64,000 bases of DNA from positions 12,584,001 through 12,648,000 of the forward strand of contig NC_088312.1 in NCBI RefSeq assembly GCF_910592395.1, read 5' to 3'. Under the pieces are notes generated by a model. The model searched no databases. It was not told the DNA's origin and was given only the letters and a program-made list of their open reading frames with translations. This DNA comes from Lineus longissimus (taxonomy: Eukaryota > Nemertea > Pilidiophora > Heteronemertea > Lineidae). The translations under genes were made by a program, and so were the position numbers. Below are positions 13,536-25,718 of the stretch, piece by piece (position 1 is the first letter of the stretch; each line of letters starts with the position of its first letter).

Positions 13536-14228
13536 CTACATGTATCACAAAATTGTCTTTTTTCATTTTAATCACCGAGTGCCAGTTATCTTCATTATCA
13601 CATTTTATCACTTCATATCATGCTGTCAACAATCTCTCCAAACCGTGTTCTAGTCTACAGTGTACCTTTACTTTATCGATACATTCCGTCTCGTTTGTGA
13701 TCATGTACTGTGCAAAAAAACCCTGTTGATTATTGGCTTGTCAGCAGCATGGTCATGGGGTTACAATCTTATTGATGCCTTTTTGCATAAGGTGTCCCCG
13801 TCAAATAATTACGCTAATCAGTCGGGTCATCTTCTTTTTAAGGTCTAATCATAACCCTCGCCCCAGGGTTGCAAACGGACGCCAGCATAAAAGGAGCAGA
13901 TTTTGCGATGGAGCTAGAAATAATTAGTATGTTGACAAAGAGTTTGTTTCTTCGAACTGCGTTATTTAGTCCGCGACACTTCGAGCTATCTCCAGACACA
14001 GTTAACTGTCCCTTAAAAGGACCCCCACGGGAATTATCAGATAACTTCAGTCTAGACTTGTTTTCCCTCATTTAATGTTATTTGACCTAACCACATCCCG
14101 ACGTCTTCTTGATCTCGATTCCCAAAAGCTTCGAGTTGCTCATGAACCAACAGAAATTGTTTGTCATTGGTATACTGTCTGACATAAGAGGTTTTTTTTA
14201 TTACCACAACATTGTACTTTTAAGTGTA

Positions 14229-14406
14229 CAGAAGAGTCTATCTATTAAGGACACACTCGGGACTGACAAGTGCTGTCCTTAAAAGAGAGGTGTCCTGATA
14301 AGAGAGGTCAAAATGAATGGAAAGAACCAAATTAGGACCTAAACTAGTGTCCTTGATAGGGAGGTTGTCCTTAATAGAGAGGTGTCCGCAAAGAGAAGTT
14401 CCACTG
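14229..14406 (+). mobile_element. Family A MITE, copy 1 (diverged)
   Basis: A 178-bp element opens CAGAAGAGTCTATCTATTAA and ends AAGTTCCACTG, flanked by TA on both sides. It has the family's repeated phrases TTAAGGACAC, GAGAGGTGTCC and GAGGTCAAA. The TA flanks suggest a Tc1/mariner-type mobiliser; this is inference from the target site only. Confidence 0.75.
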
Positions 14407-14635
14407 TATGTGTTTCTTACGGTACGATATCAAAAGTTCGTGCATATTCAAATTCTGATTCGTTCCAAGCTAAAAAGCCCCTTCCAAAATTATCTCGAGT
14501 TGTACACTTAATATCTGATGTTCTTAAAATTTATTACATATAGTAAAAACCACTTATTTGGTAGATGCTATTGCACTATTACTGTGAAATTAGTCAAAAA
14601 CTAACCATTAATTACTTGTTCCAACTAAAAAGAGT

Positions 14636-15640
14636 AGTAATGAAATGGTCCAGGGACCATGTGCTCACCTGTGTCAAAGGGGAGGCTATGGAGTCAGTGA
14701 TTCTGACATTGGTAAAGCTGTATATATCATTTTATGGTCAGACCAGCAATTGTCAATGATCCCTGTATGGTGCACATGATGTGCATTTGTAAATACAAGG
14801 TCTAATTTGGTGTGGTAATCAGTTGTTCCTTCAGTGACTGTTTGCCTCATGTTATATTCCTGAACTTGGAAGTTCTTAGAGTTCTAGTGTTGTAAGAGGG
14901 GAAGGAGGAGGAGGGGAGAAGGTGGGGTCAGGGGTGGGGTCAGGGGTAGGGTCAGGGGTGGGGTCAGGGGTGGGGTCTGGGGTGGGGTCTGGGGTGGGTG
15001 GGTCGGGGGGGATGAAAAGGGGCAGGTGAGCCAAAAAATGAATGCGGAGGATATATGATGTAACACTGCAAGAAGTACCTGCCATATTTTATTCAAATTT
15101 TTCAGACGTAGGCGAGTAATCGCATATTTTCATTGTTGACCTTTGGCCCCCTATTGGCCAAACCGTAAATCGTATGACGCCACGATTCAGTCTCTGAGTA
15201 AAGGTCACCCAAGGGTATATATGTACCAAGTTTGAGTTCAATAGCCTCAGCGGTTACAAAACGCCACCATTGACTAACAGCGGTGCCGTCGGCGAACTTT
15301 GACCTATCTTACCTTGAAAATTAGGTCAAATCAAAAACCCGGAGGATATGTGATGTCCCATTAGTAGAAGTACCTACCATATTTTTTTCAAATTTCTCGG
15401 ACCAGTAATAAGGGAGAAAACGCATTTCTTCATTTTTTACCTTTGGCCCCCTGGTGGCCAAACCGTGAAACATATGAGACCGCGTTTTGGTCTCTGAGTA
15501 GTGGTCACCAAGGGGTACATGTGTACTAAGTTTCAGTTCAGTGGCTTCAGCGGTAACAAAACGTGCCACCCATGTCTAACGACGACGGACGACGGACGAC
15601 GACGGACGCTGCGTGATGGTAAAGGCTCACAGGTGAGCCA
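14636..15640. repeat. Partial family B element with internal minisatellite
   Basis: The left edge (AATGAAATGGTCCAGGGACC then GTGCTCACCT) matches the end of the 1.15-kb family B copies. From about 15028 there are two ~300-bp monomers with the family phrases CGGAGGATATATGATG, GGCCCCCTATTGGCCAAAC and ACTAAGTTTCAGTTCA, ending in GACGACGG triplets and GGTGAGCC. The middle monomers are missing or replaced. Confidence 0.65.
14925..15010 (+). repeat. G-rich minisatellite (GGGGTCAGGGGT units)
   Basis: Seven or so imperfect 11-12 bp units of the GGGGTCAGGGGT / GGGGTCTGGGGT type lie head to tail. Several GGGG runs on one strand make a quadruplex structure possible. The opposite strand reads as a Pro-Asp-Pro-Thr repeat, which is a shadow. 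Confidence 0.85.
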
Positions 15641-15989
15641 AAAACTATCATTAAAATGGTTAAGAATTACTATTATTACTAATTTCACAGTCGGCGCAGT
15701 AGCAACTACATTTACTAGAGTAGTAAACAAACCAACTATTTAAATATACATATTTTTACTATTTAATTTTAAGCGTGCATGTTATATTGTTTCCTTTTAT
15801 CATTATTAGAGTAGGCCTACTGTCTGTTAGGCGACGCTTTATTTTTTGTGATTCGCGACGGATTTCGAAATTTCTTTCGGTTTTCTAATCAAAAAATATT
15901 TCTTTCGCGAAAGTTTACATTACTAGTGAGATTCGCGAAAATTTAGCCCTTAACAGTAGGAAAGTTACATCAATACCACCAGCACTATA

Positions 15990-16046
15990 ATCATTATCAT
16001 CATCATGATCATCACCATCATCATCATCATCATTATCATCTTCATT
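15990..16046. repeat. ATC microsatellite
   Basis: A short ATC/CAT array of about 57 bp. It creates a poly-Asp shadow frame on the minus strand. Confidence 0.85.
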
Positions 16047-18128
16047 AGATTTCATTATGTACCGCCACTCGCCGTTAAACATATCAAACGCAAGCACTCA
16101 TCAAACTACAGCCAAAAGAAGGGATCCAAACGAAACTCTCAAAAGAATGCTCAATTAGTTGAGCGGTAATTGTCGCAAAGACTCACCAATTGCCCAATCA
16201 AAACCCAATTCGGAAGTCAAAGACTTGGCGATATATCCTTTGACACTCTTCGTATATCATTCCTTTATGTTTGTACTGGAGGGCTATTAGACCACGCACA
16301 CGGCTCTTATTAACTTCACATGGAAAACTAATTTAATGCCGACAACTTCGCCCCGAAGACTTTATATCAATGTGATTATCAGGTTATTAAGACAAAGCTA
16401 CAGCAATATGCCGCGTCCTTGATACGTCGGAATGAAGTCTCGCAGTTGGAGACATACTAATAATTGCTAGCGTTAACAAATGCCGAGAATGAGACCCCCA
16501 TTAGACATGTTAGTGCGAAAACCATCTCCGGTTGATACAAAATAGTAAAATACGTCTGGTATACTATCAAGCTATGTCCTGGTGATTTCATTTCTGATCG
16601 GATCCATCTTGGCACCAGTGGTTTTCAATACACTCCGCCTCTCGATATTTCAGATATTTGTACATTGTATATGACGTATATAGGAGTATCAAAAACCTGA
16701 ACCTCAGGATGCATCTGATTGTTGACAACATCCTGTCCCTCAGCCTGAAGATACAAAGCACGGATTAAATTTTTAAAGTAGTCTTTGTCCCTTTTTGAGT
16801 TTTTCTGTCTTATACATAGATACATGTATCTATTCGGTAGTGGGCGAGATACTAAAATGCTGATTAAACCGTAAAAGGGGACCAAATCGAATAATCGACA
16901 TGACTGGAGATAGATAAGCCTAAATGATGAAAATCATTTCTGCACTGAGCGATGATCAATGGATTTGCTTGTCATGTCGTAGAAGCAATATTGTTCATTG
17001 AGCTGTTCGAAATTTACTACTATCAATTTTTTCAAAAAGTTAGATCGTCTCGTTATGAAATCATGCCGCTCACTCATGCCTCCAGCTCAGCCAGCAACAG
17101 CAAAGCAAATATAGATATCACAAAATAATTTCGGCATTTAGCAAAGCATAAAATTCACAATTTCAGTAATCAAGTAAGCATGAAATGAGAAGATACACGT
17201 TCGTAAATGTCTCACAAACGCAAATTCCTAGGGTTTGTTGGTAACCTAATTGAAATTGCCGTATATTGTCATCAATTTGTTCTGGTCGGACAGTTTTCCA
17301 ATTTTTAAAAAATTTCCCCAGAGTGTATTTCGCTCCCCCCAAGCGTCAATATCATGATAACTTGTTTTTTTTATTGGTGTTACAAGATGGTCTCGTACCT
17401 CTACATTGAGATTGCACGACTGTAATAACGTTACCAAATAAATTTGCTGAAGAAAATAACGAAATTGGAAGTTATGAAATAAAATAAAATGAACAGAAGT
17501 ACAGCGTACAGGTATGATACACGGTGAGAATGTTGAAGGTGTTGTGTATATATTCTAAAATATTTGATTGCTTTCGATCAAACTACAAATCTTGTCAAAC
17601 AGACACTTTTAAGTGGCTATACAATAGGCCAATGTAACTGAAGGACTAGTTCCAAGATGCACCGATGCAGATACATGCAAGGACAAAAATTCAAATCTCG
17701 CGTTCATTCGGGATTTTCGTCAACCAGAGCCTCGTTTCAAGCGCAGTTAAACCAATACCATTTGAATTTCGTCGTGAGAAGACATGGTGAATGTTTGAGA
17801 GAGAAAATTCTCCCTCTGAATAACAATTTTGGAATTCGATTGTTTCCAAAAGGAGGTTCTGATTAACGAGAATATAGCCGGTATCTGCATAGATCGTTGT
17901 AAGTGCTCGTGAGAAGGAGTTCATATTCGTTTTGTTTTCGGCATGATAAATCAAGAACTTACTCGACAACATGATGTATATATGATATTTCTTTTAAGAT
18001 GCATTATATGTATACTGTATACAAAAGCAATGTTTGTAATTATTAAAGAGATGTGAATAAATATTTTCATGAAATTATACACTTTTTGTATTCAGCAATT
18101 ACAATTGTGAGGAGTATTGCGTTTCAGG

Positions 18129-18330
18129 TGGAGCGCGGTGGCATAGTTAAGGCTTTCGACTCAAAATCAGTTCAATGGTCATGGGTTCCAACCCTGGATT
18201 GGTCGCCTCTTTGTCCTCGGGTCGATCTCGGAGAACGCTGAAATGACGGCTGCCACCGACATATACCCCAGATTGCCTCTGTGGTAGCCTACAGTATTGC
18301 GACAGACCTAAGTGGACTGTAAAAATGCCG
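18129..18330 (+). mobile_element. tRNA-derived SINE-like element
   Basis: The sequence starts GGAGCGCGGTGGCATAGTTA and has A-box-like GTGGCATAGTTAAGG and B-box-like GGGTTCCAACCC about 40 bp apart, the layout of an RNA polymerase III internal promoter. A true tRNA is unlikely because stem pairing is poor. About 120 bp of unrelated body follows. The head is recognisable; the 3' limit is a guess. Confidence 0.6.
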
Positions 18331-21300
18331 CGAAATGATAAAAACCACCATTATTTCAAACGTCGACACTGTTTGAAGATTGTACTGATGTGGGTGCGGA
18401 GCAAGCGAACAACTGAATCAAGGATGACAGTCATAGCGACAGAAAAGCAGCTTGCAAAGTCAAAAAGAGTCAACTGAAAAATCAGACAGAAGGCAGCTTC
18501 ATGCAGTCGCCCTCGATTCCGTCGCCAGTTATGCTCGCGGACAACGTTAGCTATAGAGCGCTGTTTTCGCAACGAATTCGTCGTTATGTTCTCGAATACC
18601 ACAACAGGTACTTTTTTGGATACCCAACAATCGAACGTCCGAGGAAAGTCCATTGCCGGTGGAAATTGCGTGATGCAGTGAAAATCGCAACCTTAACAGT
18701 CCAAGTGTGCCAAGGTCCCTTTGCATCGAGCGTGTTCGGCGCACCTTTCTCTCATCTCAGTTGAGATTCATCTCAAGGCGTCATCAAGAATGAAACAGAT
18801 CAGCACCGCACTTGCTTTTTTTCAAAACCATCACTTTATTAAATTTCATCTTTGAAGTATTCCACGATTCAATCATTTTCGTAAAAAAGTGCGTTTGTAT
18901 GGCTTTATTTTGACAGAACCGTTTCACCGTGAAGTGAATAAAAAGGGTCTGAAAGCTATGGTGAGGGGTGCATCGTTTAATAATCAATATGTTATCTTGA
19001 TGCGGCGTTTCAAAGAAAAAAGACACAACATTTCAAGATGAAATACGAATCATCAAAGCCTTCTCTCTGAAGTGAAGATGCATTTCCATGAACTGGATGA
19101 CCATGTACGTAAATGTACTTAATTTCACGCCATGATGCGAAAAGTATTTTGACCCGATTGTAAGTTCATTCAATACTTTCTTACCCCAAAACTCCCTAAG
19201 GAATATGAGGTTCTGATAAAACTTCTCGAGATGCACTGCATTAATTAGCGTTCGTACCAAGTGAACGGCCACAGATTATCATCAAAATTTACTAAACCTG
19301 CTTTCGTTGTACAAAAATAAAGCTACCAGATTCAAGACTCCATGAACGAATTTTGCCAGAAAAGTACGGGTTGATATTTTTAGAGCACGTATACATGGGG
19401 AGACATTGCCTGAACAGCTGATGGAATTACAATACATGTAAGTGTAGAATCCGTCGTGGGACTTCACTACCTCCTGCATCTGATCACGTCCTAAGTGAAT
19501 TAACGTTCCTTCAAAGAAATCAATGTTTACCACGAGAATTCTAATCACTAGACACATCCTTTAAGGATTTCAACCCGCGGTGTGGAGTCGGGAAAGGTAT
19601 TCGTTTGAGCTTTTTTTCCAAACTTGACAGACAAGGTTCTGAGATTAGACTGCGCTGGTTACACTCTTAGAAATAAAGGCTTTTGAGCTTTTGAAAAAGC
19701 TTTCAAGGCTTTCCGGCCAACACAAAAATGCACCCCTCAGAGGTTTTTCGGTAAAATGAAATCCCCCTAATGGTTTTCGATGTTCACTTCGCTGAAAAAC
19801 CTCCAGTGTTATATATTTGTGTTGGCCGAAAAACCGATAAAGGTTTTTTCAAAAGCACTAAAACCTCAAATAAGAGTGATAGGCGGCGATTGGACTAGCT
19901 GCGGTAAAAAATGTTACTTTCAAAAGATACCCGTGACTTGAAACTTTGATTACAGAAACCCCTCGTGAGTAGCAATTCATCACTTGCACTCCAGTAGCTG
20001 ATTGTAGTAAATATCATTAGTTAAGAGATGACTTCATTAACAATCTATTGACTCGACTTGACTTGTAAATCAGTCGCCAGCCTATTAAAGTTCTCGCCAA
20101 TTTAGTATCGTAATGCCTCTTTTAATCTCATTTAATTTAGTTGAAAAGATGCATTAGATCACAGGCCACTGAATCAAGGGTAAGGGGTCAAACATTGTGT
20201 AACGCCTATAGGCAGAATAGGGAGCAACTGGATCAGATACTATACCATCACATAGAAACGACTACTATATAAATGCCAATTACTTCCGATTGATCTTGGA
20301 CTCATTATTCCCTTCTAATTCGGACAGCTATGACGAACCTGATCACCCTGACTTTGCCATGTACAGTAATTATCAAGCAGGATTTGCCAATTAACAGCGA
20401 CGGAAGTTTGTCCACCGCTCAATCTAAGACAGAGAGATAAGAATAACAATAGAGGGGCTTGGAGGTTGAGGATCGGAGGCAGAGTGCGTGGTATCCCATC
20501 ATCAAAATAAACCAAGTGGGCTGGCAGACCATACCATGGCGAGCCGATACCAACTGATGCAGTCCATTTCGTCGTCATCCTGATCGTCTCTCCTTCATGG
20601 CGACAGGACGAGGCCGGTCCACTGAGCCTCGGAGTGTACATGTATATCAACTCAAAAGGTAAACAGGCAGTGGTAGTTAGGCGACTGAGTGCGTACAGTG
20701 TAGCCTCTCATCTTCAAAAGCTATTCTGACATTCAGGGTTTTTCACTCGTACGTCATGATGCCGAGAGGTGGAGTGTATTGAAAACGAGGATGTAGGTAT
20801 TGTAGCCTTATGTGGGTGCGGTTGAAACCTGATGAGGGGATGTTTCCTTTTGCCGGTAGGCTACAGTGTCGGTCAAATCGGGGGCTTGCTACAAATACAT
20901 TTATCGACTTGGATCCATTAGGAAATGGGCTATCAATAGATTGTATGAATGTTTATGCTTTTATATGTCAGCATTAGCCTCTGCAAATATACCCCCGGTC
21001 CCCTTTTAGCCTTCTTTGTGTCCTTCAGCTAGAGACGCATCAGCCTGAAAATGACACATGTTCTAGAAGAGAATGGTTTTCCCATAACACTCTTAAAGAT
21101 GGGTGTCTATAAAACGAAGATTGAAGAACCAAAAATCCTCATCCAGATCTTTACATTTCGCACTTAAAAATGACTTCAACGTCGTTGTGCGTATATGAAA
21201 GGAGGAGACTTTAGGACTTAGATTCACTGCGGATAAGTCGGCATGCCCCTCCTCCACCGGTTATGTGTTCCCTGGCGGAGAGCTCCACAGTCCTTAGGGT

Positions 21301-22439
21301 GGTTAGAATACGTAATGGATCCATAAAACGACAGGACAATCCGACCAACCGTCCTAACGAATAGCTTTTCCACAATCGTGTCGTGAGAGGCACTCTTGTG
21401 GATAATGATGAGGGTAATCAGGACATACATGACATAGGGGACACCTGCCGCTGGAGATCCGAGTTTAATGGACTTGTTTCGGCAATGGGTCTTCGATCCG
21501 GCCCTGCCGGGACGATTGGCTTAGTCATGGAGTCATCACCGAGAGAGCCAAGATCAAACACTCAGGAAACAGAAGGTAATCAGAACTACGGCAATTGTGG
21601 TGCATCACAATTCGAATAACTAGCATATACCCGTGGCGCGGGCTGTTCGAGGTATAAAAATCGGATTGTGTGGGTGTTGGTATGTTGTGGGTTTGGTGTA
21701 AATGGGGTGCTGGTTTGTGAGTAACACTTTTTTCACGAGTGTAATACTTCTTGAAAACGGAACTATGTAACCATGTACACGATGTACAGGCGTCCACAAT
21801 GCTAAACCAATTCTCGGAAAACCAAGATGGTGCAGACTGGTGATGTACTCGATATCAGCCAGCGATTAGCGCCAGAATGGTTTAAGTTACCGGTGTGTGC
21901 GTAAGTCTTGTCTCCCAACATTCAACTGTTTTTCTGTGTAAAATGTCTCCAGTGTTGTTGTTGTTGCTAACAGTAAACTATGATGCGGCCTTACTGGAAT
22001 CCCCTACTTACTTATACTTCTAACAACAACAACAACAACAAACAACTACTGCAACTACCAAGTACTGTACATGATGTGATCATGAAAACTGGACTACAAA
22101 ATGCATGATATTGTCGCAATGACTTTATTCAAAGTACTCAAACATACCTATTAACCTCCCTTGTGTAAAACTACATCATGTCAGTTGATAATGGATGACA
22201 GCAGAGGTAAAACCAGGCTTATTAAGGTGTTCAACGCTAAGTGCAACTCGTCAATTATAATAGTGATGATGGATGATGGATGAACCTGCTACAGTTGCAG
22301 AAACCTAGTGGCCGCCACAGAAATCAAACATAGCTTGGGAAACCATACCAGAGTGACCTCTGTGGATATAATATATATACAAAGTTCTACCAAAACAAAT
22401 GGAGTTTGGAAGTTCCTGCAAGTTGGTCTGGTTTTCTTA
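18331..22439. other. Intergenic region, no gene supported
   Basis: Short frames on both strands (for example 18784-19557 and 20315-20650, minus) show no recognised domain and no clear splice pairing. The stretch holds one family E MITE. A 23-bp word around 21197-21219 (TGAAAGGAGGAGACTTTAGG plus 'act') recurs inverted at 28990-29012. A GTT-rich run near 21955 and an AAC run near 22021 face each other. Confidence 0.5.
19662..19878. mobile_element. Family E MITE, best copy
   Basis: Termini are CACTCTTA and TAAGAGTG. The arms continue as imperfect inverted repeats containing GCTTTTGAAAAAGC, GCCAACACAAAAATGCACCC and, mirrored, TTTGTGTTGGCCGAAAAACC. The length is about 217 bp with no coding capacity. 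Confidence 0.65.
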
Positions 22440-22502
22440 AACTGGAAGATGCTGAAGAAGGTAAAAACCTACACCATTCGTTAAACATTGGGAGCAGCTA
22501 GA

Positions 22503-23285
22503 TGCTAAACACGGCTCGTCAATTTTCTATTGAATTCAGAATCCTTCAACGCATCTATGAGTAGATATTTAGTCTTCGGGTCACATGACCCGCCAGGGGA
22601 GATTGTATTTGAGGGTACAAGGGTTCAAATTTCTAATGAAGAAATTCATTTGGGCATTCTTCTTGGTCCTGATGTTCGTCGGAGGAGGGTTCAGGTTTTA
22701 GTTAATGATCTGTACAAACGGACCAACATGCTTATGGCTCAGTTTAGGTACGCCAACTTTGAAATCAGATACAAGTTATTCAAAAGTTTTTGTATGCCGC
22801 TATATGGTTACCAGTTGCTAGATTGTTCAAAACCATACATGGAAGAATTGTATATTGCATGGCGTAAATGTATTCGTCAGATTTTGTGTTTGCCATATCG
22901 CACTCATAATGACCTTTTTTTACCAGCCATTATAAAGGACTGTATCTTTCAAACTCAATTGGAGAAAAGGTTCGTAAAATTCATCGAAGGACTGCGGAAA
23001 TCAGGAAATACACTCGTAAAGGTTACAGTTGGATTATTATTTGCCGGGAGCGTCTCATCAGTGGGGAAAAGTCTAACTATGGTGTTACAAAAGTACAACT
23101 GGAATAGGGATCAGCTGCCTGATGAATGTATAATGCTAAGGGACATCAATAGGGAAATTTGGGGATTGGGGCATAATAGGGTTGCCATCCAAGTTAGGGA
23201 ATTGCTTGAAATGCGGAAGGCAGGGAATCATATTCTCACAAAAGAGGAAATAGACATGATAATTAACTTTTTGTGTACAGGTTGA
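22503..23285 (+). pseudogene. Non-LTR retrotransposon reverse transcriptase, C-terminal fragment
   Basis: The longest frame (251 aa from 22530) matches the region after the RT palm in CR1/RTE/Jockey-like LINE proteins. It shows FNASMSRYLVFG, the ILLGPD-type 'HLGILLG' segment, the thumb-like YKLFKSFCMPLYGYQLLD, and the terminal WRKCIRQILCLPYRTHND. The preceding residues (LNTARQFSIEF) lie in another frame from 22503, so there is a frameshift near 22530. The catalytic FADD box and the endonuclease are absent, so this is a 5'-truncated dead copy. After the stop, the 3' region runs to an AATAAACATATATATATATA tail near 23470. Confidence 0.85.
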
Positions 23286-24056
23286 TTTGATGGAGTATTG
23301 TTTTTGGTGTTAGTTTTATTGTGATAGTTCAAAATACTAATGTAACTTATTCAGGATCATCTCCAAGAATGAGAGGTTTTCGGGTTCGACTCTCAGTCTT
23401 ACCTTTTACTTTGTTTGCCTTATATCTGTACAACGGAAAGTAGTACGAATAAACATATATATATATATTGAAGTAGACTCCGCTGTGCGATGTGTGGAAT
23501 TTAACCTAATTTATAGCCTAGTTTCGATGGTCAGACTATCCCGCGCCATTTTTACGGATAACCAGACGTTCACCAGGTGCATGCCCTGTGTTAGCGGTCA
23601 ATCATGTGTATGGTGACTTGTGCGTAACGGGAAAATAATCTTGATACATGCAGTATCCTGAACCTCGTGGTATTATATTCACAGTATATCTTGATAAGTT
23701 GCAAAAACCTTTGTGGTCAAGATGAACATGCAGTTGCATGTAACCTTTGTATTGTCTTCGTCACTACTATCATTGAATGAAGAAGTGGACAGCAGCATTA
23801 GAAGTGGGATTGTCATGGTCCAGGGAAGTAGAACATCTTATGGCAGAAAATAATAATAAGCCAACACGCTGTGCATTGCATTGGATTTTTTGCCAAGGTG
23901 AGTTTTAGTCTGTGTTTTACCCCTTTTATCTCTCCTCGACCATCATCAGCCTCACTAGCTGCGACCCTCGAAGCCAACGGGCTTGTAAATATAAATTTCA
24001 ACACCGATACATACAAATACTTAACGTACATAGTTTCAGCAAATTTGAAGGCATAA

Positions 24057-24118
24057 CAACAACTGCATTACGGTATTGTGTAGAACAAACAACAACTGCA
24101 TTACGGTATTGTGTAGAA
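24057..24118 (+). repeat. 33-bp tandem duplication
   Basis: The phrase CAACAACTGCATTACGGTAT plus TGTGTAGAA occurs twice with a 33-bp period. The core ACTGCATTACGGTATTGTGT resembles part of family D (28586-28815 and 61566-61783), so this probably started as a fragment of that family. Confidence 0.8.
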
Positions 24119-24913
24119 CTGCATTTCTCTTTTCCTTGACCGCAGTAATTATGAATGGTGTACAAGCACTGCCTATAGTGGATATGCCAATTGCTGCCTG
24201 TGCATCACAGGTAGAGATTCTCATAGTACATGCAATGCATCACCATTCCATACATAAGAGACCATCCTGGATGAGTCACGGCGAACCAACATTCATTCCT
24301 CTTTAAAAAAATCACAACAAGATAAATGTTATTAAAATGAATGTAATCTGCTTACAAAGACCTGACATTACTATCTGAACTATACATTATATTGATTTAT
24401 ACATTTCATATTAGGGTATAATGTCTAGAAAGAGAAGGAACCCAGATTGGGACCAAAATGTGGAATGATTAACTCATAAATGTCATCAAAAATTTAGCTG
24501 GGCTCTTATGGCAGAAAAAACGAAAATAAGGAAGTCTGGGTACATGTATATTTCATTGGCAAGAATGACAAGGAAAAAAACCAAAATTCGAAACTTATGT
24601 AGGTAGCCTTTTTTTGTTTTGAGATGATTTAAAAAAAACAACTGTGTATGTGTAATTCAGGACTGAAGCATTGCATGCAGACTCAAAAACAATTCTGTAT
24701 ATGTTATGTCTTGTCTACTGTTAGTTATGTCAATGGTTCATTTTATTTCATAGATAGTTCTGTGAGCAGACACATCTAAATTGCACTCCTAGCAGCTATT
24801 TGATGAGAAGACAATTATTTGAACATAACGGATAATATGAATATATGGAAGTGGAGTGTGAAGAAGTGAAGTGAAGATGGTCCAAAAAGTAGAGTTAGGT
24901 CATGACATACTAT

Positions 24914-25134
24914 TCAAGGGGGACTATAGGCAGGAGCAGAGGGGCTTATTTGGTCATCTTCAGGCGACCAATATACACAGTAAGGGCCCTGGGTCATGTC
25001 AGATTCAGCACTAAATATATTCCTCGTACAAGCATGAATCATTTCGACGTACTGTGAGATGCGAGAGACCCCTATTGGCGACTCCGTGAAACTTTATCTT
25101 GCCTGCTTAGCTGCTGCCCATATTGTCCCTTTAA
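24914..25134 (-). mobile_element. Family C repeat, copy 1
   Basis: Read on the minus strand it matches 47558-47779 over the whole length: TTAAAGGGACA start, GGCAGGCAAGATA, GTCGCCAATAGGGGTCTCTC, GAATCTGAAATGACACAGGG-like middle and the GCCTATAGTCCCCCTT end. Fragments also occur near 38953-39090, 45475-45590 and 51040-51080. It has no coding capacity. Confidence 0.7.
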
Positions 25135-25540
25135 TTGTGATCACATGTACTGTAAAATGTCACACCAATTCTTTTCAACCACTTACAATACACACTTACG
25201 AGGCAGTTCTGTCAATATGAAGGTCACTAATACTTTCCTGTGCTAAACATTCTGCATACATGATGTATTAATTGAACGCTCCATTTATTTCCACACGCAA
25301 ATCATGTCCCTTCAAATCTGGAAAACCCTCGAACTAAACACAAAACGAAAAAGCTATGTACACTGTCGTGACAGACGGAATGAAGCGGAATATGATCCGA
25401 AGAATGCTGCAAATTTAAAAGTAACTACCTTTTAACACGTTCGCTGCCTAGCCACGAATATACTCGAAAGCTGTTTCCTGCTCCATTGCCAAGGCACGAG
25501 TATATTCGGAGCAGTCTATGCATTATTGAATGTACATGTA

Positions 25541-25718
25541 CAGTAGAACCTCTCTATTAAGGACGCCCTCGGGAGTGACAGGCACTGTCCTTACTAGAGA
25601 GGTGTCCTGATTAGAGAGGTCAAATTGAATGGAAACACTCAATTTGGGACCAAAACTAGTGTCCTTAATAGAGAGGGTGTCCTTAATAGAGAGGTGTCCA
25701 CTAAGGGAGGTTCTACTG
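25541..25718 (+). mobile_element. Family A MITE, copy 2
   Basis: CAGTAGAACCTCTCTATTAA at the left and GGGAGGTTCTACTG at the right form terminal inverted repeats flanked by TA dinucleotides. The interior repeats the phrases GAGAGGTGTCC, TCAAATTGAATGGAAAC and ACTAGTGTCCTTAATAGAGA. This is the most intact copy in the window. Confidence 0.85.

Larger units (their letters stand above)
7949..18128. other. Intergenic region rich in microsatellites and MITEs
   Basis: No gene is supported over 10 kb. Open frames at 10057-10398, 13239-13481 and 14876-15096 are translations of simple repeats (poly-His/Ile/Val, Asp/Met, Pro-Thr). Inside are two long ATC arrays, a family F MITE, a family A MITE, a partial family B element and a G-rich minisatellite. 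Two similar words (GACGACG near a shared TTACTGGACTTTGCGCAA) occur in opposite orientation near 10970-11010 and 11960-11995, suggesting an additional old inverted repeat. Confidence 0.6.

Noticed and set aside
14876-15096. Pro-Thr-Pro-Asp repeat proteins on the minus strand
   Set aside because: They translate a G-rich minisatellite embedded in a family B fragment, in two frames at once.
20315-20650. 111-aa minus frame with a hydrophobic stretch
   Set aside because: One possible membrane segment but no family motif, no splice partners, and neighbouring frames do not continue it.
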